Positions 6,283 through 6,667 of a stretch of DNA of 6,667 nucleotides are shown one piece after another (within the stretch, counting starts at the first letter, position 1; each line of letters starts with the position of its first letter). The notes under the pieces are model-generated. The model did not search any database. It was not told the DNA's origin and saw only the letters and a list, made by a program, of their open reading frames with translations. This DNA is from Dehalococcoidia bacterium (lineage in GTDB: Bacteria; Chloroflexota; Dehalococcoidia; Dehalococcoidales; CSSed11-197). Made by a program: the position numbers and the translations under genes. The DNA is taken from contig PWTP01000086.1 of assembly GCA_003563865.1 (NCBI GenBank), forward strand, positions 1 through 6,667, read 5' to 3'.

Positions 6283-6311
6283 TTGCTACCATCCCGGTAT
6301 GCTCGTATAAT
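6283..6311 (+). promoter_or_regulatory. Rightward promoter for the DUF3795 gene
   Basis: TTGCTA (6283-6288), a 17-base spacer and TATAAT (6306-6311) give a good sigma-70/sigma-A promoter. Transcription would start near 6318, about 98 bases before the ATG at 6416. Its -10 is the left half of the 12-bp palindrome GTATAATTATAC (6305-6316), whose other half is the -10 of the catalase promoter. Confidence 0.6.
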
Positions 6312-6337
6312 TATACCAGTCATATTTCAGAATTCAA
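6310..6337 (-). promoter_or_regulatory. katA: Catalase promoter (extended -10)
   Basis: On the minus strand TTGAAT (6337-6332) is separated by 16 bases from a consensus TATAAT (6315-6310), with TG at the extended -10 position (TGGTATAAT). Transcription would begin near 6303, giving a leader of about 225 bases. The -10 overlaps that of the rightward promoter. No exact PerR box (TTATAATNATTATAA) is present, though the AT-rich palindrome is partly similar. Confidence 0.6.
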
Positions 6338-6415
6338 TTAGACGTTAGAGTAGAGTTAAAATGCTCAATTTTTACTGAATGATGACAGGTTTTTGTAACA
6401 CACATTGAGGTTGAA

Positions 6416-6667
6416 ATGGACAAACTGGAACAGGTTGCCTATTGTGGTTTGTATTGCGGACTGTGTTCACAGCGTAACCGGATTCCCGGGCAAGCCAGGT
6501 CATTGTGTCATTCCATGCAAAAGGAAGGTTGGGATATATGGGGGCAAGATCAGCCTTGCTTCAAAGACTTCTGGTCGTTTTTAAATTGGTTGGCTGAGTC
6601 GGAATTTCAATGCAGCTGCCGTGGAGGAGAATGCGGCCCTCCATTTTGTAAAATAAGGAAATGTGCC
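6416..6667 (+). CDS. DUF3795 family cysteine-rich protein, 5' part only
   Basis: The first 84 codons are open to the right window edge, so the end is not seen. The ATG at 6416 has GAGG (6407-6410) 5 bases upstream. The start MDKLEQVAYCGLYCGLCSQR carries the YCGLxCxxC pattern characteristic of DUF3795 proteins, common in clostridia, other anaerobes and archaea, with no established function. Ten cysteines occur in 84 residues (10, 14, 17, 31, 48, 66, 68, 73, 78, 83); the spacing suggests a zinc or iron-sulfur site, which is inference. Residues 51-60 (DFWSFLNWLA) are hydrophobic and aromatic. There is no signal peptide. The gene diverges from the catalase and shares its promoter region, so a link to redox or metal stress is possible. 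Confidence 0.75.
   Translation, partial: MDKLEQVAYCGLYCGLCSQRNRIPGQARSLCHSMQKEGWDIWGQDQPCFKDFWSFLNWLAESEFQCSCRGGECGPPFCKIRKCA

Noticed and set aside
6301..6320. PerR or Fur box at the AT-rich palindrome
   Set aside because: The palindrome has no central spacer base and does not match the 7-1-7 PerR consensus or a 19-bp Fur box; the bases are already explained by two -10 elements. Regulation by PerR remains possible but is not shown.

Overview
The window looks like chromosomal DNA of a Gram-positive-type anaerobe, most likely Bacillota/Clostridia. This is inferred from the moderate-to-low GC content, strong GGAGG-type ribosome binding sites, GTG and TTG starts, a NodI/NodJ-type ABC-2 exporter, and a cysteine-rich DUF3795 protein. 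I see no ribosomal RNA or tRNA gene, IS element, phage gene or CRISPR array. Assignment below phylum level is a guess.

Layout from left to right: (1) bases 1-240 hold a 5'-truncated remnant of a short-chain dehydrogenase (minus strand) and a perfect intrinsic terminator pointing right. (2) A complete alpha/beta hydrolase (plus, 242-1018) converges on a complete N-formylglutamate amidohydrolase-family gene (minus, 1030-1728). (3) The 384 bases after that carry an extended -10 promoter and coding-like but interrupted reading frames ending exactly at the start of the amidohydrolase gene. (4) A two-gene operon (minus, 3785-2113) encodes the ATPase and permease of a NodI/NodJ-type ABC-2 exporter, with an ATGA stop/start overlap. 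(5) The following 576 bases contain its promoter, an inverted repeat, and the 3' end of a decayed gene encoding the S1 RNA-binding domain of Tex. (6) A complete heme catalase (minus, 6077-4362) lies behind a leader of about 225 nt. (7) A divergent promoter pair sharing one palindromic -10 region drives the catalase leftward and a DUF3795 gene rightward; the latter runs off the right edge.

No single pathway links these genes. The exporter is a real unit; its substrate cannot be read from sequence. The catalase would remove hydrogen peroxide in the cytoplasm, and its shared control region with the DUF3795 gene suggests, without proving, co-regulation. The rest is a mosaic of stand-alone accessory genes separated by remnants of at least two lost genes (SDR, tex), and perhaps a third upstream of the amidohydrolase. 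I found no clear new multi-gene system. The observations most worth checking are the symmetric divergent promoter, the Gln in place of the H-loop His in the exporter ATPase, the tex remnant, the unassigned coding signal at 1728-1966, and the catalase C-terminal extension.
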